Below are positions 45,918 to 54,109 of a stretch of 64,000 nucleotides of DNA, one piece after another. The first letter of the stretch is position 1. Every line of letters begins with the position of its first letter. The translations under genes and the position numbers were made by a program. Location: assembly GCA_037200445.1 (NCBI GenBank), contig JBBCGH010000001.1:4957162-5021161 (forward strand), written 5' to 3'. Source of the DNA: Alphaproteobacteria bacterium. Lineage in GTDB: Bacteria > Pseudomonadota > Alphaproteobacteria > Rhizobiales > Xanthobacteraceae. The notes beneath the pieces were generated by a model. That model was not told the DNA's origin and did no database searches. It saw only the letters and a program-made list of their open reading frames with translations.

Positions 45918-46033
45918 GACGCCGTCCCTCCGTCTCGCCGGGGCTCATTCGCCGCGCGGCTGTTCACCCTCGCCGCCGTTGACCGGCGGTCTTTGCCTTC
46001 ATTGCGGCATATGAAATCACCGGCCCAGCGTGG

Positions 46034-47284
46034 TCAAGCCGCCGTTACGCCCAAAGAATTGGCCTTTTGGCGCATCGAAATGTGACCGGCAAGGAATGCC
46101 GCATCCTCCCCGACACCTGACAAGAACGACGAATTCATGCGGGACAGCCACTGCAGGCCCAGGAAGTAGAGGCCGGGAATGTCGGTGACGCCCCGGCGAT
46201 GCACCGGCTCACCGCGCCCATCGAAGACCGGGAGGCCGATCCAGCCGAAATCCACCCCATAACCGGTCGCCCAGATGATCGCCGAAATGCCTGCATCGGC
46301 GAACGTCAGGTGGGTCAGCGGCGCTGTAACGCACGGTGGATCGGCGCGGAACACGCGCGCGTCCGGCTCGGCCGGCATGTCGAGGCCGCTTCTCTCGATG
46401 TGGCTGTCGACAAGATCGAGGAAGGCCAGATAGGTCGTATCGCCTGCCGCGAGCGTCGCCGCAACGTCGGCGGCAAAGTCCATCGCGCCATCGCGTGCCG
46501 CCGTCACGTGACCGAGCAATGTCATTCCCTGCGCGGCGTAGTCCCGGAAATCGATGGTGTGCCCGCCATAGGCGCCGGTGATCAGCGGCAGCGCGCGATC
46601 GGGGCCCCGCTTCTCGACCGGCGTCTGGTCGAGGCCAAGCTCGCTCAGCCACCAGATGAGATCGCGGCCGCGATAGCGGCGCGGCATGCGCTTATGGCGC
46701 CCGACCGAGATGAAGACGCGCCGGCCTGCGCGGGCGAGTTCCTCGGCGATCTGCGCCCCGGATGCCCCGGAGCCGACCACAAGCACGGCGCCGGGCGGAA
46801 GCTGGTCCGGATTCGTGTATCGGCTGGCATGGACCTGGAAAACGCTGCTCACGTCCTTCGCGAGCGGCGGCGTGATGGCGCGCTGATAGGGGCCGGTCGC
46901 GATCACCACATTGCTTGACGCAATTGGTCCCGTCGACGTTTCCGCCACGAAACCTGCGCCGTCGCGGCGGAGCGCCGTCACATCGACGCCGCAGCGCACC
47001 GGCGCCTTCGCAAAGTCGGCGTACGCGCACAGGAAGTCGACAATGTCGGGCGAGGCCGCGAAAGCATCGGCGTCGCGATGCGCAAATGCAAAGTCCGGCA
47101 ACTGCACCGACCAGTTGGGAAACTGGAAGCGCAGGCCGTCCCACCGCTCGCTGCGCCAGCGCTCTGCGATGCGATGGCGCTCGACCACCAGATGACCGCA
47201 CCCGCGGCGGCTCAACATATGGCTCATTGCGAGGCCGGCCTGGCCGGCGCCGATGATGAGCGTATCGACGCGCTCAGTTGCCAT
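46034..47284 (-). CDS. FAD-dependent monooxygenase (CzcO/flavin-containing type)
   Basis: 416 aa with two Rossmann motifs: FAD-binding LIIGAGQAGLAMSHML at the N-terminus and NADPH-binding LVVGSGASGAQIAEEL near residue 170. WDGLRFQFPNWSVQLPDF and ATGYGVDFGWIGLPVFDG are typical of the CzcO/YhhA-like group of predicted flavoproteins. The substrate is unknown. The start at 47284 overlaps the end of the upstream cache-protein gene by 11 bases, so the two are translated as a pair. Confidence 0.9.
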   Translation of the reverse strand: MATERVDTLIIGAGQAGLAMSHMLSRRGCGHLVVERHRIAERWRSERWDGLRFQFPNWSVQLPDFAFAHRDADAFAASPDIVDFLCAYADFAKAPVRCGVDVTALRRDGAGFVAETSTGPIASSNVVIATGPYQRAITPPLAKDVSSVFQVHASRYTNPDQLPPGAVLVVGSGASGAQIAEELARAGRRVFISVGRHKRMPRRYRGRDLIWWLSELGLDQTPVEKRGPDRALPLITGAYGGHTIDFRDYAAQGMTLLGHVTAARDGAMDFAADVAATLAAGDTTYLAFLDLVDSHIERSGLDMPAEPDARVFRADPPCVTAPLTHLTFADAGISAIIWATGYGVDFGWIGLPVFDGRGEPVHRRGVTDIPGLYFLGLQWLSRMNSSFLSGVGEDAAFLAGHISMRQKANSLGVTAA

Positions 47285-47750
47285 GGACGGTCGCCGCATC
47301 GCGATAGACGCTGACGCCGCAGACCTGATCGCCCGCGCGCCCCACATAGGCATCCTTCACGACGTTGTGCGTCGTGCCGGGAAGCCGCGACATAAAGCTT
47401 ACCCGTACGACCTCGCCATCCCTGGCCGCGGCGAAAATCTTCTCGCCGACCGGCTCCCCGGCAAGGTCGCGCACCTCTCGCACATCATGCGCGACCAGCC
47501 CCTCGTGCGCCGTGAAGATGCCGTCGTGGGCGCCAAAGCAGAAGACGAACAGGTCGCGATCGCGAAAGCCCGGGGCGTTGTGATTGAATTTCTCGATCGC
47601 GCCGCGCCGGTCGGCCTTCACCTCGGCGATCGCGCGGGAAAGCATCGCCTGGGCTTCCTGCGCAGTGCCGAATTCCGCGCTGCCTGCCGCCGCGGGCCCC
47701 GCAAGGGCCAGGGCCACCAGCGCGAAGCACACGGTTCGTTGCTCTCCCAT
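47274..47750 (-). CDS. Exported single-cache-domain protein
   Basis: 158 aa. A signal peptide (VCFALVALALAGPAAAGSAE) leads to one cache/PAS-like sensor fold: LSRAIAEVKADRRGAIEKFN, LFVFCFGAHDGIFTAHEGLV, and VSFMSRLPGTTHNVVKDAYV. Such stand-alone cache proteins are periplasmic and presumably bind a small ligand. It lies upstream of and overlaps the FAD monooxygenase gene, and is divergent from a LysR regulator that may control both. Confidence 0.85.
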   Translation of the reverse strand: MGEQRTVCFALVALALAGPAAAGSAEFGTAQEAQAMLSRAIAEVKADRRGAIEKFNHNAPGFRDRDLFVFCFGAHDGIFTAHEGLVAHDVREVRDLAGEPVGEKIFAAARDGEVVRVSFMSRLPGTTHNVVKDAYVGRAGDQVCGVSVYRDAATVHGN

Positions 47751-47816
47751 GCAACTCTCCCTGTCGCCTGCCGTCCGCAGGACTCTCGTGAAGACGATGC
47801 TAGCCAAACCTGGTCT

Positions 47817-47860
47817 TTGTAGAAGCGATATCTTTTTACAAGAGTGTTTAGCGTTGCTAA
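47817..47860. promoter_or_regulatory. Candidate LysR-regulator sites in the divergent gap
   Basis: TTGTA (47817-47821) with TACAA (47837-47841) form an inverted repeat, and TTAGC-GTT-GCTAA (47848-47860) is a 13-bp palindrome ending nine bases before the lysR ATG. The first has the dyad form and A/T-rich centre of LysR boxes. They lie between the lysR gene and the cache/monooxygenase pair. Confidence 0.35.
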
Positions 47861-47869
47861 TATCCCAAA

Positions 47870-48805
47870 ATGTCCGACCGGCTGCCGCCCCTCTCCGCGC
47901 TGCGCGCCTTCGAGGCGGTCGCCCGGCGGCTGAGCTTCAGCCGCGCCGCGGAAGACCTGCACGTCACGCCCGGCGCCGTGAGCCAGCAGATCCGGTTTCT
48001 CGAGCAGCATCTCGGCGAGACGCTGTTCGAGCGCACGCGCCGCTCGGTGGCGCTGACCGAGACCGCCATGAAGATGCTACCCGAAATCCAGGCCGGACTC
48101 GAGACGCTGGCGCGCGCGCTCAGCAGCAAGACCGCACCCCACTCGGCAAAAGCGCTGACCATCAGCGTCGCGCCCTCGTTCGCGTCGAAATGGCTGCTGC
48201 CGCGGCTGGCGGATTTTTCCGACCAGCACCCCGATATCGACCTGCGCATCTCGGCGACGGTCGGCCTTGCGGACTTCAAGCGCGACAAGGTCGACCTCGC
48301 AATCCGCCTCGGCCGTGGCGCCTATCCCGACCTTCATACCGAGCTCCTGTTCGGAGAGGCGCTCGCGCCGTTGTGCGCGCCGCAATTGCTTGAGGCGAGG
48401 GGACCGCTGCGCAAACCCGACGACTTGCGCAAACATCGCCTGCTGCACGACACATCGATCCCGGGCGAGAGCGAGCAAAGCTCGTGGGAGCGCTGGCTTA
48501 ATCTGGCCGGCGCAAAGCATGTGCCGGCGCATCGCGGCACGCACTTCAGCCTCGCCGACCTCGCGATGCAGGCCGCGGTCGACGGCGCCGGCGTCGTGCT
48601 GGGCCGGATGGTGCTCGCCGAGGGCGATCTCGCGGCCGGCCGGCTGGTACGGCCGTTCAAGGTGATTTTGCCGCTCGATGTGAGCTATTTTCTGGTGATG
48701 CCGAAGGGGAGCTTGCGGAGAGCCGAGGTGCAGGTCTTTCGCGATTGGCTGTACGGTAGGATGAAGCAGTCCGCCCCCAGACGGACGGCGAGGAAGCCCG
48801 CATGA
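47870..48805 (+). CDS. LysR-family transcriptional regulator, GcvA-like
   Basis: 311 aa. The N-terminal helix-turn-helix reads LSALRAFEAVARRLSFSRAA, then DLHVTPGAVSQQIRFLE and LFERTRRSVALTE. The remainder is the substrate-binding domain (ISVAPSFASKWLLPRLADF, VDLAIRLGRGAYPD) of the GcvA subgroup. It is divergent from the cache/monooxygenase pair and translationally coupled (ATGA overlap) to the GFA gene, so either neighbour could be a target. Confidence 0.93.
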   Translation: MSDRLPPLSALRAFEAVARRLSFSRAAEDLHVTPGAVSQQIRFLEQHLGETLFERTRRSVALTETAMKMLPEIQAGLETLARALSSKTAPHSAKALTISVAPSFASKWLLPRLADFSDQHPDIDLRISATVGLADFKRDKVDLAIRLGRGAYPDLHTELLFGEALAPLCAPQLLEARGPLRKPDDLRKHRLLHDTSIPGESEQSSWERWLNLAGAKHVPAHRGTHFSLADLAMQAAVDGAGVVLGRMVLAEGDLAAGRLVRPFKVILPLDVSYFLVMPKGSLRRAEVQVFRDWLYGRMKQSAPRRTARKPA

Positions 48806-49290
48806 CGCACATTCACGAAGGCGGCTGCCTCTGCGGCGAGGTGCGCTATCGGACCTCCGCCGAGCCGCTCAGAGTCACGGTTTGCCACTGCACCTTTTGC
48901 CAGCGCTTCACCGGCACCGCCTATCTGGTCGAGCCGATCTTCCGGCGCGCGAACGTCGCGCTGACCGGCGCCGCGCCCAAGACCTACGACCACCGCTCGG
49001 ACAGCAGCCAGAAGCGCGTCACACTGAATTTCTGCGGCCGCTGCGGCACCACGATCTATCTCGACCTGGAGCGCTTCCCCGGCATCCTCGGGCTCTGCGG
49101 CGGCACCTTCGACGATCCGAACTGGTTCACGCGCGGCACGGTGGACTGCCGTCACATCTTCACGCGCTCGGCGCAATCGGGCGTCGTGCTGCCGGCCGGC
49201 CTCCAGACCTACGAAGCCCATGCGATCAAGCTCGACGGCACGCCGAACGAGCCGGTCGTGTTCGCGCATGCCCTGACGGTCGCGCGTTAG
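48802..49290 (+). CDS. GFA/CENP-V family zinc-binding protein
   Basis: 162 aa. Zinc ligands are in GGCLCGEVRY, CHCTFCQRFTG and FCGRCGTTIY, the three-part pattern of the glutathione-dependent formaldehyde-activating (GFA) fold. The activity of most members, including glutathione-formaldehyde condensation, is not settled. Its ATG overlaps the lysR TGA. The 3' end overlaps the convergent TIGR01777 gene by four bases. Confidence 0.92.
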   Translation: MTHIHEGGCLCGEVRYRTSAEPLRVTVCHCTFCQRFTGTAYLVEPIFRRANVALTGAAPKTYDHRSDSSQKRVTLNFCGRCGTTIYLDLERFPGILGLCGGTFDDPNWFTRGTVDCRHIFTRSAQSGVVLPAGLQTYEAHAIKLDGTPNEPVVFAHALTVAR

Positions 49291-50786
49291 CGTACATCGG
49301 CATGGCGTAGCTGGGCTCCGGGCTCGGAAAGCGCCTGCTCCGGCGCACGCGAGCCGAGGATCGCGGCGAGCGCTGCCGGCAATTGCGGATAGCGGAAGAC
49401 GAATCCGCTTTTGAGCGCCTTCTCGGGAACGATACGTGCGCCTGACAGCAGCAAGTCCTTGACCATATCGCCGCCGACAAGCCGCAGCGGCGCTGCCGGA
49501 AGATGCAGGAATGCGGGACGATGCAACGCGCGCCCGAGTTCATGCGCAAACGTCGCGTTGCGCACCGGTTCGGGCGCGGTGGCATTCACCGCTCCGGTCA
49601 GCGCCGGGCTCGCGATCGCATGCGCGATCAGCCGCACCATGTCGTCGAGCGCGATCCATGACTGCCACTGACGGCCGGAGCCGATCGGCCCGCCGAGGCC
49701 GTATTCGAACGGCACCAGCAGGTTCGCAAGCATGCCGCCCTCGGTGCCGAGCACGAGACCGATGCGCAGCCGCACCACGCGCACGCCGAAGCGCTCGGCC
49801 TGCACGGCGGCCCGCTCCCAGTCGCCGCAGACGCTGTGCCCGAAGCATGGCCGGCCTTCGTTCGCCTCGGTGACGATCTCGTCAGCGTGCGCACCGTAGA
49901 AGCCGATCGCTGACGCATTCACCAGCACGGCGGGCTTCACCGCCAGCCGCCGGATCAGCCGCACGACGTTGCCGGTCATGCGCAGCCGCGAGGCGAGGAT
50001 CTTGTGGCGCTTCGCGACGGTCCAAAGTCCGTTGGCCACCGGCTCGCCGGCAAGATTCACGATCGCGTCGATGTGCGTGTCGTCGGGAAGCTGCGAGAGC
50101 CCGGTGATCAGCCGGAACGGCGGCATGAGCGATGCGGCCCGCACGGGATCGCGCGCCAGCACGATCACCTGATGGCCCGCCGTCACCAGCGCCTGCACGA
50201 GGCGGCGGCCGATGAAGCCGGTGGCGCCGGTGACCAGCACGGTCTGCCGCACCGGCAGCGCCTTCACCAAGTCCTCGGGCGGCGTCGCGGCCGGTTCGGG
50301 CCGGTGCGCGGCGAGGAGGTCGCGCAGGCCGAAGATCACCGCGCCGAACCCCGCGAACGCCATCAGGGCGCTCCAGTATCCGTGCGACGCGAGCTTGATC
50401 GCGGTCGGCTCACCGGCCCAGCCGGCCAGCACCGGCGCCGCCAGCACCAGGATGGCGCCGTAGTTGATCGCGAGCAGCGTGTGGTTGACCCGCTCGCTTG
50501 CCGGCAGCTTGCGGCTCATGTCCTCCTCGATGAAATCAGCAAGCGTGATGAACACTTCGATCACCAGCGCGGCGATAAGCGCCATCGCCAGCACGCCGTG
50601 CACTTCGAGGAAACCGAGCACGCAGAACATCACGGCGTAGATCAGGCTGCGCGCCGCATGCAGTTTCAGCTCATGCCGCTGCGACGGCCGCCAGGCGAGC
50701 CGCTCGGTCAGTTCGTGGTGATAGATCGTGTCGAACGACGCCATCGCGATCTGGATGGCGATGAGAGTCCAGAGCATCGTGGTCAT
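49287..50786 (-). CDS. TIGR01777 NAD-dependent epimerase fused to an N-terminal membrane domain
   Basis: 499 aa. Residues 1-170 hold four to five hydrophobic segments (LWTLIAIQIAMASFDTIYHH; VLAMALIAALVIEVFITLAD; LASHGYWSALMAFAGFGAVI). From residue 185 a SDR-like domain begins with VLVTGATGFIGRRLVQALV, continues with VNLAGEPVANGLWTVAKRHK and VNASAIGFYG, and ends in the DUF1731-type segment ARIVPEKALKSGFVFRYPQL. The start at 50786 (MTTMLWTLIA) overlaps the upstream DUF4166 stop by four bases. Stand-alone TIGR01777 proteins are about 300 aa, so the membrane fusion is notable. Confidence 0.88.
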   Translation of the reverse strand: MTTMLWTLIAIQIAMASFDTIYHHELTERLAWRPSQRHELKLHAARSLIYAVMFCVLGFLEVHGVLAMALIAALVIEVFITLADFIEEDMSRKLPASERVNHTLLAINYGAILVLAAPVLAGWAGEPTAIKLASHGYWSALMAFAGFGAVIFGLRDLLAAHRPEPAATPPEDLVKALPVRQTVLVTGATGFIGRRLVQALVTAGHQVIVLARDPVRAASLMPPFRLITGLSQLPDDTHIDAIVNLAGEPVANGLWTVAKRHKILASRLRMTGNVVRLIRRLAVKPAVLVNASAIGFYGAHADEIVTEANEGRPCFGHSVCGDWERAAVQAERFGVRVVRLRIGLVLGTEGGMLANLLVPFEYGLGGPIGSGRQWQSWIALDDMVRLIAHAIASPALTGAVNATAPEPVRNATFAHELGRALHRPAFLHLPAAPLRLVGGDMVKDLLLSGARIVPEKALKSGFVFRYPQLPAALAAILGSRAPEQALSEPGAQLRHADVR

Positions 50787-51544
50787 GGGTGTGCCTCCTT
50801 GAAGGCGGCGGTCTGGCAGATGAGCCGGCCGAGCCGCGGGTGAACGATGTCGAGCTTGAACAAGAAACGGCCGTCGCCGAGCTCGGCGTGGGTGACGCTG
50901 AGCGCGCCGGGCGCGAGCCATGCGGGCAGCCGCAGGCGGAAGCGGCCGAGCTGCACGAAGTAATGCGCGGCGCGAAAGATCAGGGCGTTTTCTGGCGCAT
51001 GTCCTTTTCGGAAAACCGGTTCCCACCCCGGATCAAGTCCGGGGCAGGCATTTTCCGGGACATACTCTTCAACGTGAATTGTCAGCGCCATCCCGACGCC
51101 GCAGCCGACATATTCCTCGAGCCCGGTCGGGCCGGCGAAACGTTTCGACGAATGCACCACCTGCGGAAACCCGCGCCGGCGCGCGTAGAGCCGCGTCCAG
51201 TGCTGGCCGCTGGTCGCGACGTCCTCGGTGACGGTGACGACGCTCGGCACGTGACTGTCACGCGAGAGTGGCAGCGGCCCGCCGATCAGCCGCGCCACGT
51301 GCGCGAGCAGAAAGCCAGCCGCGCTCATCTGCGTCTCGATCACTTCGCCGACATAAACCGTGGTGTTGCCGCCGGAGAGCCGCTTCGAAAAGCGGCGACG
51401 GATCGGAGCAGGCAATGCGGCCCACTCGTCTTCCGAGAGCAAGGCACGAAAGCGCAGGTCGCCCAGTGCGCTCGCCTCGCCTTCTGGCCGACCGGTCTCG
51501 GCCGGCAGCGGATCGAAGACTTTGAGCCGCGCGAGCGGGCGCAT
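50783..51544 (-). CDS. DUF4166 domain protein carrying an in-frame palindromic insertion
   Basis: 253 aa. DUF4166 is recognised from FSKRLSGGNTTVYVGEVIET, LAHVARLIGGPLPL, LYARRRGFPQVVHSSKRFAG and ELGDGRFLFKLDIVHPRLG. In the middle, residues NACPGLDPGWEPVFRKGHAP are encoded by a copy of the GTGGG-CCGGTTTTC palindrome (50985-51060), which adds about 24 residues without breaking the frame. The family is of unknown function and is often linked to dehydrogenase or epimerase genes. It lies between a GbsR-type regulator gene and the TIGR01777 gene and overlaps the latter. Confidence 0.85.
   Translation of the reverse strand: MRPLARLKVFDPLPAETGRPEGEASALGDLRFRALLSEDEWAALPAPIRRRFSKRLSGGNTTVYVGEVIETQMSAAGFLLAHVARLIGGPLPLSRDSHVPSVVTVTEDVATSGQHWTRLYARRRGFPQVVHSSKRFAGPTGLEEYVGCGVGMALTIHVEEYVPENACPGLDPGWEPVFRKGHAPENALIFRAAHYFVQLGRFRLRLPAWLAPGALSVTHAELGDGRFLFKLDIVHPRLGRLICQTAAFKEAHP
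50985..51060. repeat. GTGGG-CCGGTTTTC palindromic repeat, copy 3, inside a gene
   Basis: GGCGTTTTCTGGCGCATGTC, then TTTTCGGAAAACCGG, TTCCCACCCCGGATC and GGCAGGCATTTTCCGG. It is the same family as copies 1, 2 and 4 with a short CCCCGGATCAAGTCCGGGG inner hairpin, read through in frame within the DUF4166 gene. Confidence 0.85.
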
Positions 51545-51563
51545 GACGGCTACCCTTCTTTGC

Positions 51564-51632
51564 GCATGATCTTTTCCGAAAACCGGTGCCCATCCCCGAT
51601 CGGGGTCGAGGACATGCTTTTCGGGATCATGC
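51564..51632. repeat. GTGGG-CCGGTTTTC palindromic repeat, copy 4
   Basis: GCATGATCTTTTCCGAAAAC, then CGGTGCCCATCCCCGATCGG and GACATGCTTTTCGGGATCAT with final GC. The outer arms GCATGATC/GATCATGC pair. It sits between the GbsR-type gene and the DUF4166 gene, 20 bp from the start of the latter. Confidence 0.88.
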
Positions 51633-51635
51633 GGC

Positions 51636-52220
51636 TCAAGCCTGTTTCTTCCTCCCGGCGGGAAGGAAATTGAGCACCTTCGCGCCGAGGCGCAGCGCAG
51701 TCGCGATCTGCGGCTTCGGCGCCGAGAGCATCTGCGTGTAGAAGCGCTCCATCATCTCGATGAAGCCGAGCATCTCCTTTAGCCGCGCGCGCGCGGCCGG
51801 GCTCACGCCCGCGTCGCGATCGGCCTCCGCGCTGCAGGTTTTGAGCACCGCGATCGCGGGATCGATCTCGCGTTCCTTGCGGCCGGCCGCGATGCGCAGG
51901 AAGACTTCCCAGATGTCGGTCTCAGCCTCGAAATGGTCGCGCCGGTCTCCGCGCAGCGGCACGCGGCGGATCAGGTTCCAGCCGAGCAGTTCCTTGATCG
52001 AATTCGACACGTTCGAGCGGGCGAGCCCGAGCGCGTCGGCGATGTCTTCCGCCGTCATCGGCGTCTCGGACAGGAACAGCAGCGCGTGGATCTGGCTGAC
52101 CGAGCGGTTGACGCCCCAGTTCCCGCCCATCTCGCCCCAGTGCAGCACGAAGCGCTCGATCGCGAGCGGCAGAGGTTTCCCGTTGTCGGTAATTTCTGTC
52201 ATAACAGACATATCAGACAT
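51636..52220 (-). CDS. GbsR/MarR-family transcriptional regulator
   Basis: About 194 aa. The winged helix-turn-helix (VSQIHALLFLSETPMTAEDI, ALGLARSNVSNSIKELLGWN, RRVPLRGDRRDHFEAET) matches GbsR-type MarR proteins. The C-terminal helices (KEMLGFIEMMERFYTQMLSA) would dimerise. The start is either 52220 or 52202; both ATG codons fall on the two arms of an inverted repeat, which points to autoregulation. Residues further upstream in the frame derive from a REP palindrome and are not coding. It is first in a three-gene group with DUF4166 and TIGR01777. Confidence 0.88.
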   Translation of the reverse strand: MSDMSVMTEITDNGKPLPLAIERFVLHWGEMGGNWGVNRSVSQIHALLFLSETPMTAEDIADALGLARSNVSNSIKELLGWNLIRRVPLRGDRRDHFEAETDIWEVFLRIAAGRKEREIDPAIAVLKTCSAEADRDAGVSPAARARLKEMLGFIEMMERFYTQMLSAPKPQIATALRLGAKVLNFLPAGRKKQA

Positions 52221-52225
52221 GACAG
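52196..52225. promoter_or_regulatory. Inverted repeat over the gbsR-type start codons
   Basis: CTGTCAT (52196-52202) and ATGACAG (52219-52225) are exact reverse complements, 16 bp apart, each containing one of the two candidate start codons. The inner bases repeat CAGACAT twice. This is a likely operator for the regulator itself. Confidence 0.5.
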
Positions 52226-52271
52226 GTAGAATGTCAAGGCGCGGGACGGCGGATGGGTTAATGTTTCCTGC

Positions 52272-52362
52272 GTCATGGCCGGGCTTGTCCCGGCCATCCA
52301 CGACTTGCTGCGTGGCTCCGGCAAGGAAGACGTGGATGCCCGGCACAAGGCCGGGCATGACG
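52272..52362. repeat. REP-type double palindrome
   Basis: CATGGCCGGGCTTGTCCCGGC then CATCCACG, and CGTGGATGCCCGGCACAAGG then CCGGGCATGAC: two facing hairpins joined by a linker. This form is common in rhizobial intergenic DNA. It separates the GbsR-type gene from the enolase-superfamily gene. Confidence 0.9.
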
Positions 52363-52426
52363 AAGCGTGTGGGTGCGCTATAGTCCTCGCCCTCTCCTGC
52401 CCCCTAATCCACAACAGGAAACGCCC

Positions 52427-53530
52427 GTGCCCTCATCACCCGACATGACCATCCGCGACGTGCGCGTGACCATCCTGCGCATGCCCTGGGCCAACCCCGA
52501 GTGGATCAAGGGCCATGCGCTCGGGCCGGACCGCGGCCTTCTCATCGTCGATGTCGAGACCGCCGGCGGCGTCACCGGCATGGGCTATCTGTTTCACTTC
52601 CGCCCGGGACTGAAATCGATCGCCGAATTCCTCACCGAATGCGTGATCCCGCGGGTGAAGGGCAAGGACGCGACCGCCGTCGAGGCGATCTGGCGCGACC
52701 TCTGGACCACCACGATGACCTACGGCCGCGGCGGCATCGCCGCGATGGCCATGTCGGCGCTCGACATCGCGTTGTGGGACGCGGTCGGCAAGCGCGCGAA
52801 CCTGCCGCTGCATCGTCTGTGGGGCCACTACCGCTCCAAGATCCCGATCTACGGCTCGGGCTGTTTCCGCGGCGCGGGCCGCGACGGCATGATCGAGAAG
52901 GCGCTCATCTACGTGAAGCAGGGCTACAAGGCGATCAAGATGCAGGTCGCGCATGTGCACACTTTGGCGCAGGACCATGAGAACGTGCGCGCGATGCGCG
53001 AGGCGGTCGGGCCCGTCATCGACATCATGATCGACGTCAACATGGGCTGGGACGCGGCGACCGCGATCACGATGGGGCGCAAGTTCGAGGATTACGACAT
53101 CTACTGGCTCGAGGAGCCGGTGCCGGCCGACGACTTCGCGGGCTACCAGCGCATCGCGGCCGCGCTCGACATGCGCGTGGTCGGCGGCGAGACGCATTTC
53201 ACGCGCTACGACCTGCGCCCGTTCTTCATCAATCCGTGCCTGCCGATCCTGCAGCCCGACCCGATGCGCGGCGGCATGACGGATTTGCGCAAGATCGCCA
53301 CGCTCGCCGACACCTGGGGCATCACGATTGCGCCGCATCTCTTCCCCGAGCTGAACGTGCACCTGCTCGCCTCGATCCCGAACGGCATCTGGGCCGAGAA
53401 CATGGGCCTGCTCGACGACCTGTGGGTCGATCCGCTGGACATCGCCGACGGCTTCATCACGGCGCCGGAGCGCCCGGGGCACGGGCTCGCGTTCAAGGAG
53501 GAGGTGAGGCGGGAGTTTGTGGTGAGATGA
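52427..53530 (+). CDS. Mandelate racemase/muconate-lactonizing enzyme family protein
   Basis: 367 aa from GTG 52427, or 361 from ATG 52445; AGGAAA lies about eight bases before the GTG. It is an enolase-superfamily barrel. The catalytic K-x-K is in YKAIKMQ, metal ligands are in IMIDVNMGWD, WLEEPVPADD and VVGGETHFTR, and the general base is in IAPHLFPELNVHL. The group dehydrates or racemises sugar acids or related alpha-hydroxy acids; the residues do not fix the substrate. It stands alone, without sugar-acid genes nearby. Confidence 0.9.
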   Translation: MPSSPDMTIRDVRVTILRMPWANPEWIKGHALGPDRGLLIVDVETAGGVTGMGYLFHFRPGLKSIAEFLTECVIPRVKGKDATAVEAIWRDLWTTTMTYGRGGIAAMAMSALDIALWDAVGKRANLPLHRLWGHYRSKIPIYGSGCFRGAGRDGMIEKALIYVKQGYKAIKMQVAHVHTLAQDHENVRAMREAVGPVIDIMIDVNMGWDAATAITMGRKFEDYDIYWLEEPVPADDFAGYQRIAAALDMRVVGGETHFTRYDLRPFFINPCLPILQPDPMRGGMTDLRKIATLADTWGITIAPHLFPELNVHLLASIPNGIWAENMGLLDDLWVDPLDIADGFITAPERPGHGLAFKEEVRREFVVR

Positions 53531-53593
53531 GCGCTCGTCGTCTCACGATGCGAGTCAGGGTGATCGAAGCGAGAATAAGACGTTCCTTGGCGC

Positions 53594-53977
53594 TCATGTG
53601 ATTCTCCGCTCGAGCAGTTTCGCGCGCGAGGGACCGGGGTCGAATCGATCTCCAAAGTATTGGGTTTCGTGAGCCACCCGCCCTTCGCGGAACTCCATGA
53701 TGCTCACCACGTAGGAAGGCACGTCGTCATAGGTGATCACCACTTCGGTGACCCAAAGCTCGCCGCTGCCGACAATTCGCCTGATTGTAAATCGCTTCTT
53801 GCTCGGCTGGACAAACCGGCTCTCCTGGATGTTGCGCCGGCCGCGTATCCGCTCGCCCGACTGCGGGTAATCAAGCACAGCATCCTCGCGATAGATGTCA
53901 TGTTCAGCTTCAAAATCGCTGGCGTCCGAGGCATCCCAATGACGCTGCAGTGCCGTCCGCGCAGTCCGCTCATCCAT
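53594..53977 (-). CDS. NTF2-like/SnoaL-like small protein
   Basis: 127 aa with the alpha+beta cone fold pattern: an N-terminal helix with FEAEHDIYREDAVLDYPQSG, then RIRGRRNIQESRF, and strands VTEVVITYDDVPSYVVSIME and FREGRVAHETQYFGDRFD. Members are small enzymes or binding proteins and nothing here identifies the ligand. It is flanked by unrelated genes and no operon partner is evident. Confidence 0.85.
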   Translation of the reverse strand: MDERTARTALQRHWDASDASDFEAEHDIYREDAVLDYPQSGERIRGRRNIQESRFVQPSKKRFTIRRIVGSGELWVTEVVITYDDVPSYVVSIMEFREGRVAHETQYFGDRFDPGPSRAKLLERRIT

Positions 53978-54109
53978 CTCAATCTCCCGGCAACACTTCC
54001 TGCAAAACGACGCCGACGATGACCCGCTTGTCCGTCTCTCCGAGCACCTCGTTCATTCGTCCAATCGCTCGTTACTTGATATAAGCGACACCCTCCCAAC
54101 ATTGTTGAC

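Noticed and set aside
52229-52358. N-terminal extension of the GbsR-type protein to 52358
   Set aside because: The added residues (MPGLVPGIHVFLAG and DKPGHDAG) are the typical mistranslation of the REP palindrome, and the operator-like dyad marks the real start.
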